From: an uncultured Arcobacter sp.
GTDB lineage: Bacteria; Campylobacterota; Campylobacteria; Campylobacterales; Arcobacteraceae
Length of the DNA: 17,791 bases
NCBI GenBank assembly: GCA_913062735.1
Contig: CAJXWI010000006.1
Location: 1 to 17,791, forward strand
Direction of reading: 5' to 3'
The notes beneath the pieces are model-generated. The model was not told the DNA's origin, did not search any database, and worked only from the letters and a program-made list of their open reading frames with translations. The position numbers and the translations under genes were made by a program. Position 1 is the first letter of the stretch. The number at the start of each line of letters is the position of its first letter. Of the stretch, positions 1 to 9,411 are shown one piece after another.

Positions 1-1610
1 CTTAACATTCCAATTTCATCTTTTCTGTTTGTATTTGGAGCTCTTTTTGAATAATCACCTTTTGATACGTTTAGTATTAATTTTGATAAAACACTAATAG
101 GTTGTAATAGATTTCTAAAAAACAACAAACTGTAGGCTAAACTAAGCAGTAATACTATAAATGCAATTTTTAGAATATACTCAATAACTTCATTTGCTGA
201 AACTTTAAATTCATCTATATATACAGATGAGCCAATATACCAATCCAGTTCCGGTATGTATTCAACCCATGATTTTTTGTCATAAATATATTGATTTTTA
301 TCTTCAGGTTTATCCCATTTATAGGCATAAACATTTTCTTTTTTTGAAGATGCATTTACCAACTCATCATAAATATTATATCCAGAAGGTGTTTTTAATG
401 TATGAAAATTTTCATTGCCATGCAGATTAGAATTGGGATGAATAAGCATTTTTCCTGCTTTATTAAAAATATATAAATAGCCCGTTTTCCCAAGTTTCGT
501 TTTCACAATGATTTCACGTAACTGTTCCATCATGGCAGCTTTTTTTATTTTTAACTCTTCTTGTACTTCATCAATATAAAACCCAGTGGAAATAATAATT
601 TCCCATTGCGGAAAATCTTTTGAATAGGTAAATTTTTTTAGGGGATTTTCATAGTGTTTATCTTTTGACCAATAATAAGAAGTAAAACTATCCCCATGTT
701 TTCTGGTTTGCTCAACAATTAAAGGAATAATTAAATTGGCATCTTTATCAAGTATATTCGTAAAATCCCTTCCTTGATAATATGGGTGTGAAACCATGAC
801 ATTTTTATAGTTGGAGATAAAAAAATAACTATTATCCCCATAACGCATTTTTGAAATTAAATCAAAAACTTCGTTTTTCAAGCGTTTTTCAAGTACATCA
901 TAATATTCACCCGTCATAATCATCCAATTATAAGGTTCAAATATAAAAGAGTAGGCTATTTTTTTTTCTTTTTTTAATGTTTTAGGATTTGGCCAATCAT
1001 AGTTTAATACGCCTTTCCCAGTAGCTTTTGCTTGATCAATTAAAGAATTAAGAATGAATGTACCTTTTTTAGTTCTTTTATTTTTACTTTTTTTATTGTT
1101 AAAGTGGGGGTAAATGGGATGTGAAATTATATTTCCTTCTAAATCAGTAAGAACAAAATATCCCGTTCCTTCACTGTATCTATAAATATTAATATAATTA
1201 ATAAGTGCTTTTTTTAATTCTGCTTGGCTCAGTATGTTTTTATTTTTTTGGTAAAATCTTTGTAAATTTTCATTAAACTCAAGCGCCTTTTTCTCCAATG
1301 AGTTTGCAATGTTTTTTTCTTTTGATTGTTCATATTTATTTTGTATTAAAGAATAGATGGTTTGGGTTAAAAGTTTCAATTCATTTTTATGCTGTTTATA
1401 GGTACCTTGTTCAAAATCTAATAAGTTTTTTTGAACATTCTTAACTAAAAGAACTACTTTGTTGAGGGTTTCTTTTGCATGCGCTTCTTCCAAGTTTTGA
1501 AAGCTGTCTTCAACTTTTGGAATAGCAAAAAAATAAATTGCTAAAGTGAAAATAATAATCATATTACAAACAATAAACATAGCTTTTATGAATAGCTTTG
1601 ATTTAAACAT
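1..1610 (-). CDS. Partial membrane sensor with three Cache-like modules and a HAMP start (C-terminus outside window)
   Basis: An open frame of 536 codons starts at ATG 1610-1608 and runs off the left edge without a stop. Membrane segments lie at about residues 7-30 and 477-498. Between them are three similar extracytoplasmic modules (about 130-240, 245-345 and 365-465). Each carries a G-x-x-Y-f core ending in a His-Pro pair (SHP at 163-165, SHP at 274-276, IHP at 390-392), as in single-Cache/Cache_2 ligand-binding domains. After the second membrane segment a HAMP-like stretch begins (LLQPIS, then KGDYSKR and KDEIG). Proteins of this build are chemoreceptors, histidine kinases or diguanylate cyclases; the missing C-terminus would decide which. 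An AGGAG lies at 1623-1627, 12 bases before the start, which is rather far. An ATG at 1620 is out of frame and stops after five codons. The ligand cannot be told from the sequence. Confidence 0.85.
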   Translation of the reverse strand, partial: MFKSKLFIKAMFIVCNMIIIFTLAIYFFAIPKVEDSFQNLEEAHAKETLNKVVLLVKNVQKNLLDFEQGTYKQHKNELKLLTQTIYSLIQNKYEQSKEKNIANSLEKKALEFNENLQRFYQKNKNILSQAELKKALINYINIYRYSEGTGYFVLTDLEGNIISHPIYPHFNNKKSKNKRTKKGTFILNSLIDQAKATGKGVLNYDWPNPKTLKKEKKIAYSFIFEPYNWMIMTGEYYDVLEKRLKNEVFDLISKMRYGDNSYFFISNYKNVMVSHPYYQGRDFTNILDKDANLIIPLIVEQTRKHGDSFTSYYWSKDKHYENPLKKFTYSKDFPQWEIIISTGFYIDEVQEELKIKKAAMMEQLREIIVKTKLGKTGYLYIFNKAGKMLIHPNSNLHGNENFHTLKTPSGYNIYDELVNASSKKENVYAYKWDKPEDKNQYIYDKKSWVEYIPELDWYIGSSVYIDEFKVSANEVIEYILKIAFIVLLLSLAYSLLFFRNLLQPISVLSKLILNVSKGDYSKRAPNTNRKDEIGML

Positions 1611-2076
1611 AATTAGACATTTCTCCTAGAATAAAAATTTATACCTTATTTTAGGCTAAATTATATAATAAATTTATGCAAGTTAATAATTAATATTTAT
1701 ATCTAAACATAGTTAAATATAGCCTTTTGATTAATTTAATATTTTTTTAATGGTATTTTTTATTTTATTAAAAAAGAAAGTTATTTAGTAAATCTGTGCT
1801 ACTTCAAGATATCTATAAATAGAATAATATATCCAGTTAGGCATCTTAGATATACAGAAAATTAAATACTTTTAAAATTATTTTATTTTATAGAAAAAGA
1901 AGAGATAGTAAAATTATTCAAGTAAATAATTTAAATAACTTATAAATAACTTTATATGTGAATTCTTTCATGAATATTAATTATTGAAGCTAAGATTATT
2001 TTATTATAAAAGAAGGATCAAATACTATAAATATATTATAATTAGAGGGAAGTTAAGGCCTAGTATAAAAATAAGA
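1611..2076. other. 466-bp A+T-rich gap without a supported gene
   Basis: Both flanking genes lie on the minus strand, so this gap should hold the end of the deacetylase transcript and the promoter of the sensor. No coding frame of useful length, no strong hairpin with a T-tract and no RNA gene could be recognised. The only symmetry seen is an 8-bp A/T-only inverted repeat at 1911-1918 / 1925-1932, which is expected by chance at this base composition. Confidence 0.5.
1660..1665 (-). promoter_or_regulatory. Candidate -10 box for the Cache sensor gene
   Basis: On the minus strand these bases read TATAAT, 49 bases before the sensor start codon, inside a T/A-rich stretch. No clear -35 box is visible, which is usual for sigma-70 promoters in Campylobacterota. 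The surrounding sequence is so A+T-rich that a chance match is possible. Confidence 0.35.
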
Positions 2077-3138
2077 TTATTTTTTAAGGGATTCATTTAA
2101 ATAAACAAGCTCTATATCTTTAAATAAGTGTTCCGATTCTTTCAGTACTTTTATAGTAATTGGATAAGGATGACCAATTGCAATTGCAGAGCCTTTTCTT
2201 TTGGCAATCTTAATTGCTTTTTTTAATTGATTTTGAATGTAGGTAAAGTTTTTTTCATTGTCTAAAAATATATTTCTAGCAATGAAGGGCATTTGGTATT
2301 TTTTTGAGTATTTTTTTGCTAAGCTTTTTGACGTAGTTCTGCTATCAACAAAGATAAAATGATGTTTTTTTAAAGCTTTGTATAACTTATTCATAGCCGC
2401 ATCATTTGCTGTGAATTGACTTCCTGTATGATTATTAATATACAAGCCTTTTGGGTACCACTGTCGTATTTTTTTTATATAGTTTTCAATGGTTTCATAA
2501 GAATCATTCATATTTAAAGTATCTTTTTCTTGAAATTTAAAGGTACTTTTTGCTTGTAAGGGAATATGAATCATAAAAAAATCCAAAGGCTTTGCAATAA
2601 GAGCAGAATTTGCATGCGCTGCTGTTGGAGGCAAAAAACTCATTGTAATATGATGCTTTAAGGCCAAAATGTCTTTTACTTGAAAAGATGAAGATACATC
2701 ATCAATTATAATAACCAATTGAGGTTTTTTCTTTTGAACTACATTGTCTTTTTTAATTATTGTGCTGTCGTTCTTTTTATCAATTGTAACAAAACCAGTT
2801 GTTTCTTTGTTTTTAAGTTTTTCTTTTATTTCTTCTATTATTATATTATCAGAGTTTTCTTGTGTATTTAGAATTGTATTTTCTTGTAATTGTTGATTGT
2901 ATTTCTCAACTCTCTCTTGTCTGTATCTCTCGAGTTCATTTTTATCTTCTAATAGCGTATTTGTATGTTTTGCATTTGAATTGCTTTCTTGGTTTACATT
3001 CGTTTTTTGTAATAAAATAGTATATGCAATGATACTTGCTGTAATAGAAATAAAAATCATTAATAAAATTAAATTAAGTATTTTTATTTTTTTCTTAGTA
3101 GTTTTTTTTTGTTTTTTTGAATATTTTCTTTTTGGCAT
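2077..3138 (-). CDS. Divergent polysaccharide deacetylase family protein (YibQ/DUF610)
   Basis: This 353-residue protein has a very basic N-terminus, one membrane segment (about 19-43) and a polar, coiled-looking linker (about 60-135). The C-terminal domain (about 138-350) matches the YibQ/DUF610 family of divergent polysaccharide deacetylases. Visible landmarks are the metal-site-like Asp pair at 146-147 (VIIIDDV), His191 (MIHIP), NNHTGS at 236-241, VDSRTT at 264-269 and GHPYP at 322-326. The layout implies a domain anchored in the inner membrane and facing the periplasm, presumably acting on envelope glycans. The substrate of this family is not established. It lies 33 bases downstream of ilvC on the same strand. 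No Shine-Dalgarno sequence precedes its ATG, and the gap is filled by a terminator-like hairpin. No alternative start codon exists between the ilvC stop and this ATG. Confidence 0.85.
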   Translation of the reverse strand: MPKRKYSKKQKKTTKKKIKILNLILLMIFISITASIIAYTILLQKTNVNQESNSNAKHTNTLLEDKNELERYRQERVEKYNQQLQENTILNTQENSDNIIIEEIKEKLKNKETTGFVTIDKKNDSTIIKKDNVVQKKKPQLVIIIDDVSSSFQVKDILALKHHITMSFLPPTAAHANSALIAKPLDFFMIHIPLQAKSTFKFQEKDTLNMNDSYETIENYIKKIRQWYPKGLYINNHTGSQFTANDAAMNKLYKALKKHHFIFVDSRTTSKSLAKKYSKKYQMPFIARNIFLDNEKNFTYIQNQLKKAIKIAKRKGSAIAIGHPYPITIKVLKESEHLFKDIELVYLNESLKK

Positions 3139-3148
3139 AGAGCTATAA

Positions 3149-3171
3149 AAAGTAAGGGAGTCCCTTACTTT
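3149..3171 (-). terminator. Terminator-like hairpin directly after ilvC
   Basis: Immediately after the ilvC stop codon the minus strand reads AAAGTAAGGG, a 3-base loop ACT, then CCCTTACTTT, a perfect 10-bp stem that runs into TTTTT. This is the form of an intrinsic terminator. It ends about 10 bases before the ATG of the downstream deacetylase gene, so it may reduce rather than fully stop transcription into that gene. Confidence 0.75.
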
Positions 3172-4232
<1,061 letters not shown>

Positions 4233-4262
4233 AAATAAAAACTAATTTATGGATTAAGAAAA

Positions 4263-4280
4263 AATAAAAGTCCTTTTATT
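4263..4280. repeat. Short inverted repeat between ilvC and rnr
   Basis: AATAAAAG and CTTTTATT form a perfect 8-bp inverted repeat around a TC centre, roughly midway between the divergent ilvC and rnr genes. It could be an operator, or a weak terminator-like hairpin on the minus strand, where it is followed by TTTTTTC. With six A/T pairs per arm it may also be chance. Confidence 0.3.
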
Positions 4281-4308
4281 GGGGTTTAGTATATATCAAG
4301 ACTTAAGA

Positions 4309-4314
4309 TATAAT
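4309..4314 (+). promoter_or_regulatory. Candidate -10 box for the rnr operon
   Basis: A perfect TATAAT lies 64 bases before the chosen rnr start, predicting a leader of roughly 55-60 bases. No good -35 box is visible at the expected distance, as is usual for this phylum. Confidence 0.45.
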
Positions 4315-4368
4315 AAAATATGAGCTGTGCTTTTATTTGTTTTCAGCTAGTATTCTTCTAATACAAAG

Positions 4369-4373
4369 AAGGA
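4369..4373 (+). promoter_or_regulatory. Shine-Dalgarno site that fixes the rnr start
   Basis: AAGGA sits five bases before ATG 4379. The longer reading that begins at TTG 4337 has no ribosome site and only adds 14 residues unlike the family, so the ATG at 4379 is preferred. Confidence 0.75.
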
Positions 4374-4378
4374 TACTC

Positions 4379-6241
4379 ATGCTAAAAGCACTGTTTACAA
4401 AAATTCTAAATCAAGAAAAAACTTTTTCAAAAGAAGAGAAAATAATAATTGAAAAATATCTTAGCAGTGAAATACTTCTAAAAGAAGAAAGTCATTTTGT
4501 AATGAACTCTAAATACAGAATTGGAGTATTAAAAGTAGACAAGAATTTTGCACTTTTGCAAGATCTTCAAAGTGATTTGAAAAATATAAAGCTAGACATT
4601 ACTAAGTTAAATGGTGCCTATGATCAAGACTTGGTTTTAGTAAAACGTGTATTTAATCCCAGAAATAAATTTAAAGCAAGTATTATAGAAGTCTTAAGTA
4701 AAAATGAAAATGATATTTTAGTTTATGTGAATGATAATAAATTAATAAGCATAAAAGAGCAAATTCTTTTATCTCATAAAAATATACAAAAAGTATGCAA
4801 GACCTACAATAACTTCGATGTTTTAATATTGGATTCTAAAACCTTTGATGTAAAAAAACATATAGGGAATATTCAAGATGCCAAGATTGATGAAACCTTG
4901 TCTTTATATATATACAAACAAATCCATAGGGCTAATTTTGAACTTGAAGTTAATGTAGAAATGAAAGACGATGAAAAAAGAATAGATTTGACTTCTCTTC
5001 CTTTTTGTACTATTGATCCTTCAAGTGCTAAAGATCACGATGATGCTATTTATTATGATAAAAATGAAAATATTTTGTATGTGGCAATTGCTGATGTGTC
5101 TTATTTTGTGAAAGAAGGAAGTGTAATAGATAAAGCAGCTTCAAAAAAAGCGGTTTCTATGTATTTACCTAATAAGGTTTTACCTATGTTGCCTTTTGCT
5201 TTATCTGAAGAATTGTGTTCTTTAGTAGAAGGTATTAAGCGTTATGCCTATGTATTTAAAATAGTTTTAGACAATAATTATGCTGTTAAAAAATCGGATG
5301 TTTTTGAAGCCATTATTATCTCTCAAAAGAAATTCGCTTATGAAGATATAGATGCATTTTTAGAAGGAAAAAACAGAAGTACAGATGAGTGTGAAAAAAA
5401 TATTTTGTCTTACATTACACCTTTGTATGAACTTACTAAAATAATAAGAGAGAGAAGATTAAAAAAAGGTTACGATTTTAGAACCGTTGAAAACAGACTT
5501 AAACTAAATGAACAAGAAGAATTAGAACAAATTATTACAGAAGAATCTACTGCTTCTCATCAACTGGTTGAAGAATGTATGCTCTTAGCAAATATTGAAG
5601 CCAGTAAAAAAGTAGCTAATATTGCTATTTATAGAATACATGAAGAACCCTCTTTTAAAGATATATCGAAGTTAATTGATGATGTGAATATTTTGGGAAT
5701 AAAAGCTAAAATGGGCTCTTCTGTTCATGATACCATTTTAAAAATTCAAAAATTAGCTTATGATTCAAGTATACGTGAAGATGTAGATGAGTTAATTATT
5801 CAAGCTCAAACACAAGCAAAGTATTCATCAAAAAACCTAGGACATTTTGGTTTAGGTTTTCAATCGTATTCTCACTTTACCTCTCCTATAAGAAGGTATT
5901 CAGATTTAGTATTACATCGAATGCTAAAAACAAAACAAGTACCTTCTAATATTGATGAAATATGTGATTATATTTCCAATGAAGAGCGTTTAGTTGATGT
6001 AGTTGTTTGGAACTTAGAAGCTAGAAAATATGCCAGATGGGCATATGAAAATGTAGGGCGTGAATGTAAAGCAGTTATTGTAAATGAAGATAAATGTTTG
6101 GCTAAATTAAGCAATGATATGCCAGGGCTTAGAGTATCATTGGATAATTACAAAGGGGCAAAACTTTTTTCAAAAATAAAAGTTATTATTAAAGAGGTAG
6201 ATTTAGTAAGTACAAAAATAACTGCTTCGATTAAATACTAA
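4379..6241 (+). CDS. rnr: RNase R / RNase II family 3'-5' exoribonuclease
   Basis: The 620-residue protein degrades RNA processively from the 3' end and would act in mRNA and rRNA turnover. The RNB catalytic domain starts near residue 200 and carries the acidic cluster of the active site in DPSSAKDHDD (Asp213, 219, 221, 222). It also has the family hallmark SHFTSPIRRYSDLVLHR towards its end. The first 200 residues are divergent and should hold the OB/cold-shock-like RNA-binding part. The last 60 residues look like a short, degenerate S1-like domain rather than the full S1 plus basic tail of enterobacterial RNase R. The protein is accordingly shorter than the roughly 810 residues of the E. coli enzyme, in line with the short versions known in Campylobacterota. 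It diverges from ilvC and is followed after 52 bases by holA. Confidence 0.92.
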   Translation: MLKALFTKILNQEKTFSKEEKIIIEKYLSSEILLKEESHFVMNSKYRIGVLKVDKNFALLQDLQSDLKNIKLDITKLNGAYDQDLVLVKRVFNPRNKFKASIIEVLSKNENDILVYVNDNKLISIKEQILLSHKNIQKVCKTYNNFDVLILDSKTFDVKKHIGNIQDAKIDETLSLYIYKQIHRANFELEVNVEMKDDEKRIDLTSLPFCTIDPSSAKDHDDAIYYDKNENILYVAIADVSYFVKEGSVIDKAASKKAVSMYLPNKVLPMLPFALSEELCSLVEGIKRYAYVFKIVLDNNYAVKKSDVFEAIIISQKKFAYEDIDAFLEGKNRSTDECEKNILSYITPLYELTKIIRERRLKKGYDFRTVENRLKLNEQEELEQIITEESTASHQLVEECMLLANIEASKKVANIAIYRIHEEPSFKDISKLIDDVNILGIKAKMGSSVHDTILKIQKLAYDSSIREDVDELIIQAQTQAKYSSKNLGHFGLGFQSYSHFTSPIRRYSDLVLHRMLKTKQVPSNIDEICDYISNEERLVDVVVWNLEARKYARWAYENVGRECKAVIVNEDKCLAKLSNDMPGLRVSLDNYKGAKLFSKIKVIIKEVDLVSTKITASIKY

Positions 6242-6293
6242 GCTTTTAGATTATTTTTGCTTTGCTTAACTTTATTTAGGATACCATTACTGC

Positions 6294-7286
6294 ATGTATA
6301 AAAACGAATTTGATAATCTTTTACGGCAAAATAAAACGTTTAATGCTTATATGTTTTATGGACAATCTTCTTATATGGTAGAAGCATATGCGCAAAAAAT
6401 TGCTGATTCTTTTAGTGGTGATGCTGAGGTTGAAAAAGTTTATTTTGATGATTACAATTTTAGAGATGTCAAAAACTCTCTTTTGCAAAATTCACTCTTT
6501 TCTTCAAAAAATATAATTATTATTAAGCGTGAAAAAAAACTCCCTAAAAAAGAAGTGGATGAATTAATCTCTGCTTGTAAACAAAACAAAGATTCTACTG
6601 TTATTTTTGCTTGTATTGGCGATGTTGAATTTAAAACAATGGCCAATGCTTTTTCTAAAAAACTTGAAATTGCACAAGAAGCGGTAGTCATTCGCTTTTT
6701 TACACCTTTTGTAAATGAAGCGTTAAAGATTCTTCTTGATTATTCAAAAGCTAAAAATATGAGTATTGATAATGCTTCTTTATCTCACTTATATTTTATG
6801 CATAAGAATGATTTGAGTTTATGTATTAATGACTTAAATAAACTAAGTATTTTACAAGAGTCCATTTCTACTAAAGTAATTGATAATCATTGTTTTGGAA
6901 TAAGTACTATTTCTTTAGAAGATTTTTTACATAATTTATTGGACAGTAAAAGTATTGGAAAAGATTTATATTATTTATTAGATGAAGGTATAAATGAAGT
7001 TTATTTAATCAATCAAATAACTGCTTTTGTTCAACAACTTTTTATGATCTGTGCTTATGCTAGAACAATAGGTTCTCCTGATGCCAAAGAAATTTTAGGT
7101 TTCTCTCCTCCTAAAAATATTTGGGAGAAAAAAAGTAAACTTGCTATTAAAATCAAACCAGAACAGTACTTAGAGATGTTTGATTTTTTACTAAATCTTG
7201 AATTAGAGTTTAAATCTTCCAAAGTTAAAGAGCCAAATTTGTATTTACAAGCTTCTCTTAGGAAATTTTCAGTTTTATTTCGCTAA
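6294..7286 (+). CDS. holA: DNA polymerase III subunit delta
   Basis: This 330-residue protein matches the delta subunit of the clamp loader, which opens the beta sliding clamp during replication. The N-terminal AAA+-like region starts with YMFYGQSSYMVEAYA, equivalent to the family's nucleotide-fold start but without a true Walker A motif, as expected for delta. The central helical lid and the C-terminal all-alpha collar (about 210-330, ending LYLQASLRKFSVLF) follow. The sequence is strongly divergent, which is normal for HolA. An AGGA lies 12 bases before the ATG, a somewhat long spacing. It sits between rnr and rpsF on the same strand, an order I recall from other Campylobacterota. Confidence 0.88.
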   Translation: MYKNEFDNLLRQNKTFNAYMFYGQSSYMVEAYAQKIADSFSGDAEVEKVYFDDYNFRDVKNSLLQNSLFSSKNIIIIKREKKLPKKEVDELISACKQNKDSTVIFACIGDVEFKTMANAFSKKLEIAQEAVVIRFFTPFVNEALKILLDYSKAKNMSIDNASLSHLYFMHKNDLSLCINDLNKLSILQESISTKVIDNHCFGISTISLEDFLHNLLDSKSIGKDLYYLLDEGINEVYLINQITAFVQQLFMICAYARTIGSPDAKEILGFSPPKNIWEKKSKLAIKIKPEQYLEMFDFLLNLELEFKSSKVKEPNLYLQASLRKFSVLFR

Positions 7287-7352
7287 AATCACCACTTATC
7301 TAAACCTTGCTGATATTGTAATAGATATTGGCTAATACTACGAGGAGATTAA

Positions 7353-7709
7353 ATGTCAAGAATTAGACATTACGAAACTATGTTTATTGTTAAGCCTACT
7401 CTTTCTGATGAAGAAACAGTAGCACAAATTGAGTTAGTTAAAACTAACATTGAGAAAAATGGTGGTGAGATTGTTGCTTGTGATGATATGGGTTCAAGAC
7501 CTTTAGCATACGAAATAGACAAACATAAAAGAGGGCATTATTATATTGCATATTTTAAAGCACCTACTGAAGCTATTTTAGAGTTAGAAAGAAATTACAG
7601 AATCAATGAAAATATCATTCGTTTTATTTTCATTAAATATGAAAATAATAAAGAACTTGGTGCATATAACAATATGTGTGAAGTTGCTCTTAAAAAAGCT
7701 GCTAAATAA
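7353..7709 (+). CDS. rpsF: 30S ribosomal protein S6
   Basis: S6 binds the central domain of 16S rRNA as a pair with S18, which is encoded two genes downstream. The 118-residue sequence opens with the typical [17 protein letters not shown] and has the beta-strand signature [22 protein letters not shown], followed by the [18 protein letters not shown] stretch. A strong GAGGAGA ribosome site at 7342-7348 fits the high expression expected of a ribosomal gene. The C-terminal tail is slightly longer than that of the shortest S6 proteins, without extra Glu residues. Confidence 0.98.
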   Translation: MSRIRHYETMFIVKPTLSDEETVAQIELVKTNIEKNGGEIVACDDMGSRPLAYEIDKHKRGHYYIAYFKAPTEAILELERNYRINENIIRFIFIKYENNKELGAYNNMCEVALKKAAK

Positions 7710-7730
7710 TTTTTAAACTAGGACTTATGT

Positions 7731-8258
7731 ATGTATAATAAAACAATTATGGTTGGAAGACTAACTAGAGATATTGAACTAAGATATTTGCCATCAGGAG
7801 CAGCAGTTGCTAAAAGCTCAATTGCTACTTCACACAGTTATAAAACGCAAGATGGTCAAAAAAAAGAGGAATCTTGTTTCTTAGATTTTAATATTTTTGG
7901 AAGAACAGCTGAAGTTGCTAATCAATATATACGCAAAGGTTCAAAAGTTTTATTAGAAGGACGTTTGGTTCTTGAACAATGGACAGCACAAGATGGATCT
8001 AATCGAAGTAAACACTCATTACGAGTGGATAACATGACTATGTTAGATTCTAAAGCTGATTCAGCTGCATTAGGTGCACAAGGTGGTAATCAAGGTTACA
8101 ACCAACAAGCACCTGCACAAGAGCAGAACCAATATAATGCTCCTTCTCAAAATAATTATGGGCAACAACAAAGCGGTGGAAATTCTTATGCTAAGCCTCA
8201 AGCGCCTGAGCAAAGAATTCCAGAAATTAACATTGATGAAGATGAAATACCTTTTTAG
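7731..8258 (+). CDS. ssb: Single-stranded DNA-binding protein
   Basis: SSB coats single-stranded DNA in replication and repair and recruits partners through its acidic tail. Residues 1 to about 110 form the OB fold (start MYNKTIMVGRLTRDIELRY; LDFNIFGRTAEVANQYIRKGSKV in the middle). Residues about 115-165 are a Gln/Asn/Gly-rich flexible linker. The tail ends INIDEDEIPF, the conserved partner-binding tip. AGGA at 7720-7723 stands seven bases before the chosen ATG. A second ATG at 7727 is out of frame and hits a stop after three codons. The gene lies between rpsF and rpsR, the widespread bacterial order that lets SSB share the ribosomal promoter. Confidence 0.98.
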   Translation: MYNKTIMVGRLTRDIELRYLPSGAAVAKSSIATSHSYKTQDGQKKEESCFLDFNIFGRTAEVANQYIRKGSKVLLEGRLVLEQWTAQDGSNRSKHSLRVDNMTMLDSKADSAALGAQGGNQGYNQQAPAQEQNQYNAPSQNNYGQQQSGGNSYAKPQAPEQRIPEINIDEDEIPF

Positions 8259-8272
8259 GATAGGAAATTTAA

Positions 8273-8533
8273 ATGGCTGAAAAAAGAAAATACGGAAGAA
8301 AATATTGTAAATATACTGAGATGAAAATTACTTTCATTGATTATAAAAATACTGATTTATTAAAGATTTCAATGAGTGAAAGAGGTAAAATTATGCCTAG
8401 AAGACTTACTGGAAACTCTAAAAATGCACAAGAAATGGTTGAAACTGCAATCAAAAGAGCTAGACATATGGCACTTGTTCCATATATCGTTAACACTCAA
8501 AACGTTACAGAAGCTGCTTACTCTAGATACTAG
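8273..8533 (+). CDS. rpsR: 30S ribosomal protein S18
   Basis: This 86-residue basic protein is the partner of S6 on the 30S platform. It has the S18 signature in the [22 protein letters not shown] stretch (the LRRFISERGKI-type region), followed by the conserved [14 protein letters not shown] and a short C-terminal tail. The start at [14 protein letters not shown] is preceded by AGGA-type sites in the 14-base gap after ssb. A strong intrinsic terminator follows 17 bases after the stop, so this is the last gene of the rnr-holA-rpsF-ssb-rpsR block. Confidence 0.98.
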   Translation: MAEKRKYGRKYCKYTEMKITFIDYKNTDLLKISMSERGKIMPRRLTGNSKNAQEMVETAIKRARHMALVPYIVNTQNVTEAAYSRY

Positions 8534-8550
8534 AAATAAGAAGATTCTAA

Positions 8551-8582
8551 AAAGGGAAGAACATCTGTTCTTCCCTTTTTTT
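8551..8582 (+). terminator. Intrinsic terminator of the rpsF-ssb-rpsR block
   Basis: GGGAAGAAC and GTTCTTCCC form a perfect G+C-containing stem around the loop ATCT, flanked by AAA on the left and a run of seven or more T on the right. This is a textbook rho-independent terminator and marks the border between the housekeeping block and the nucleoside locus. Confidence 0.93.
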
Positions 8583-8639
8583 ATGCCTGAATTCTTACAT
8601 AAAGTTATTTTTTTCTTAATCCCTTCATAAGTGGATTTT

Positions 8640-8645
8640 TAGTAT
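8640..8645 (+). promoter_or_regulatory. Weak candidate -10 box for deoD
   Basis: TAGTAT after a T-rich stretch lies 33 bases before the deoD ATG, downstream of the rpsR terminator, so a promoter must lie in this gap. The match is imperfect and no clear -35 box is seen. The palindrome found between deoC and cdd has no copy here. Confidence 0.3.
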
Positions 8646-8678
8646 TGTACGCTTAACAAAAGAAAAGAAGGATAATAA

Positions 8679-9377
8679 ATGACACCACATATACAAGCAA
8701 AAAAAGATGAATTTGCAAAAACAGTTTTAATGCCAGGTGATCCATTAAGAGCAAAATACATAGCAGATACTTTTTTAAGTGATGTAGTAGAAGTAAATAC
8801 AATTAGAAATATGTTAATGTACACTGGAACTTACAAGGGAAAAAAAGTTTCTATTTGTGGATCTGGTATGGGAGTTCCTTCAATTGGTATTTATTCATAT
8901 GAATTATTTAAATTTTATGATGTAGATACGATTATTAGAATTGGTTCTGCTGGAGCTTACAGTGAAGATTTAAAAATATATGATGTTGTTTTAGTTACTG
9001 AAGCATATTCTGATTCTGATACTTTTTCTAAATTAGTATTAAACGAGGCAAGTCATTTAGCTTACCCAAGTGAAAAGATAAATGAAAAACTCTGCTTAAG
9101 TGCACAAGAATTAAATGTAACTTTACATAAAACAAGAACACATTCCTCGGATGTATTTTATTCATCTAGGTCTTTAGAAGATACTATTAAAGATACGGGT
9201 GCAAAATGTGTTGAGATGGAATCTACGGGATTATTTGTAAATGCTAAAGCTACAGGGAAACAAGCTGCTTGTTTATTAAGTATCTCTGATCATTTGGTTA
9301 CAAGTGAAGCTACAAGTGCACATGATCGACAAACAACGTTTAATGATATGATTAAAGTTGCTTTAGAATCTTTATAA
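8679..9377 (+). CDS. deoD: Purine nucleoside phosphorylase, DeoD type
   Basis: DeoD splits purine (deoxy)nucleosides with phosphate into base and (deoxy)ribose-1-phosphate in the cytoplasm. The 232-residue length is that of the hexameric bacterial enzyme. The positions known to matter in the E. coli protein fall at the same numbers here: His4, Gly20, Arg24, Arg43, Arg87, Ser90, the nucleoside-binding Glu179-Met180-Glu181, Asp204 and Arg217. The active site is therefore complete. An AAGGA stands six bases before ATG 8679. The gene is transcribed alone from behind the rpsR terminator and points towards deoB, with a shared hairpin between them. With add and nupC nearby it should process imported inosine, guanosine and their deoxy forms. 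Confidence 0.97.
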   Translation: MTPHIQAKKDEFAKTVLMPGDPLRAKYIADTFLSDVVEVNTIRNMLMYTGTYKGKKVSICGSGMGVPSIGIYSYELFKFYDVDTIIRIGSAGAYSEDLKIYDVVLVTEAYSDSDTFSKLVLNEASHLAYPSEKINEKLCLSAQELNVTLHKTRTHSSDVFYSSRSLEDTIKDTGAKCVEMESTGLFVNAKATGKQAACLLSISDHLVTSEATSAHDRQTTFNDMIKVALESL

Positions 9378-9381
9378 CAAG

Positions 9382-9411
9382 AAATAAAGACATATATTTA
9401 TGTCTTTATTT
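9382..9411. terminator. Shared hairpin between convergent deoD and deoB
   Basis: AAATAAAGACATA and TATGTCTTTATTT form a perfect 13-bp stem around the loop TATT. It fills the gap between the deoD stop and the deoB stop and touches the last base of the deoB stop codon. Both strands end the stem in T-rich sequence, fitting a bidirectional terminator, although a clean T-run after the stem is lacking. Confidence 0.7.

Noticed and set aside
227..430. Short plus-strand open frame of 67 codons.
   Set aside because: It lies wholly inside the sensor gene on the other strand, has no ribosome site and its sequence shows no domain character.
1911..1932. Inverted repeat AAATTATT / AATAATTT in the gap after the deacetylase gene.
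   Set aside because: Only A and T, no T-run after it and far from the gene end; expected by chance in this composition.
4337..4378. Longer rnr reading starting at TTG 4337.
   Set aside because: It has no ribosome site and adds 14 residues unlike the family. ATG 4379 has AAGGA at five bases, and the candidate promoter also fits it.
8074..8630. Overlapping plus-strand frames at 8074-8280 and 8376-8630 in the ssb/rpsR region.
   Set aside because: They are frame-shifted readings of ssb and rpsR; the second runs through the terminator hairpin.
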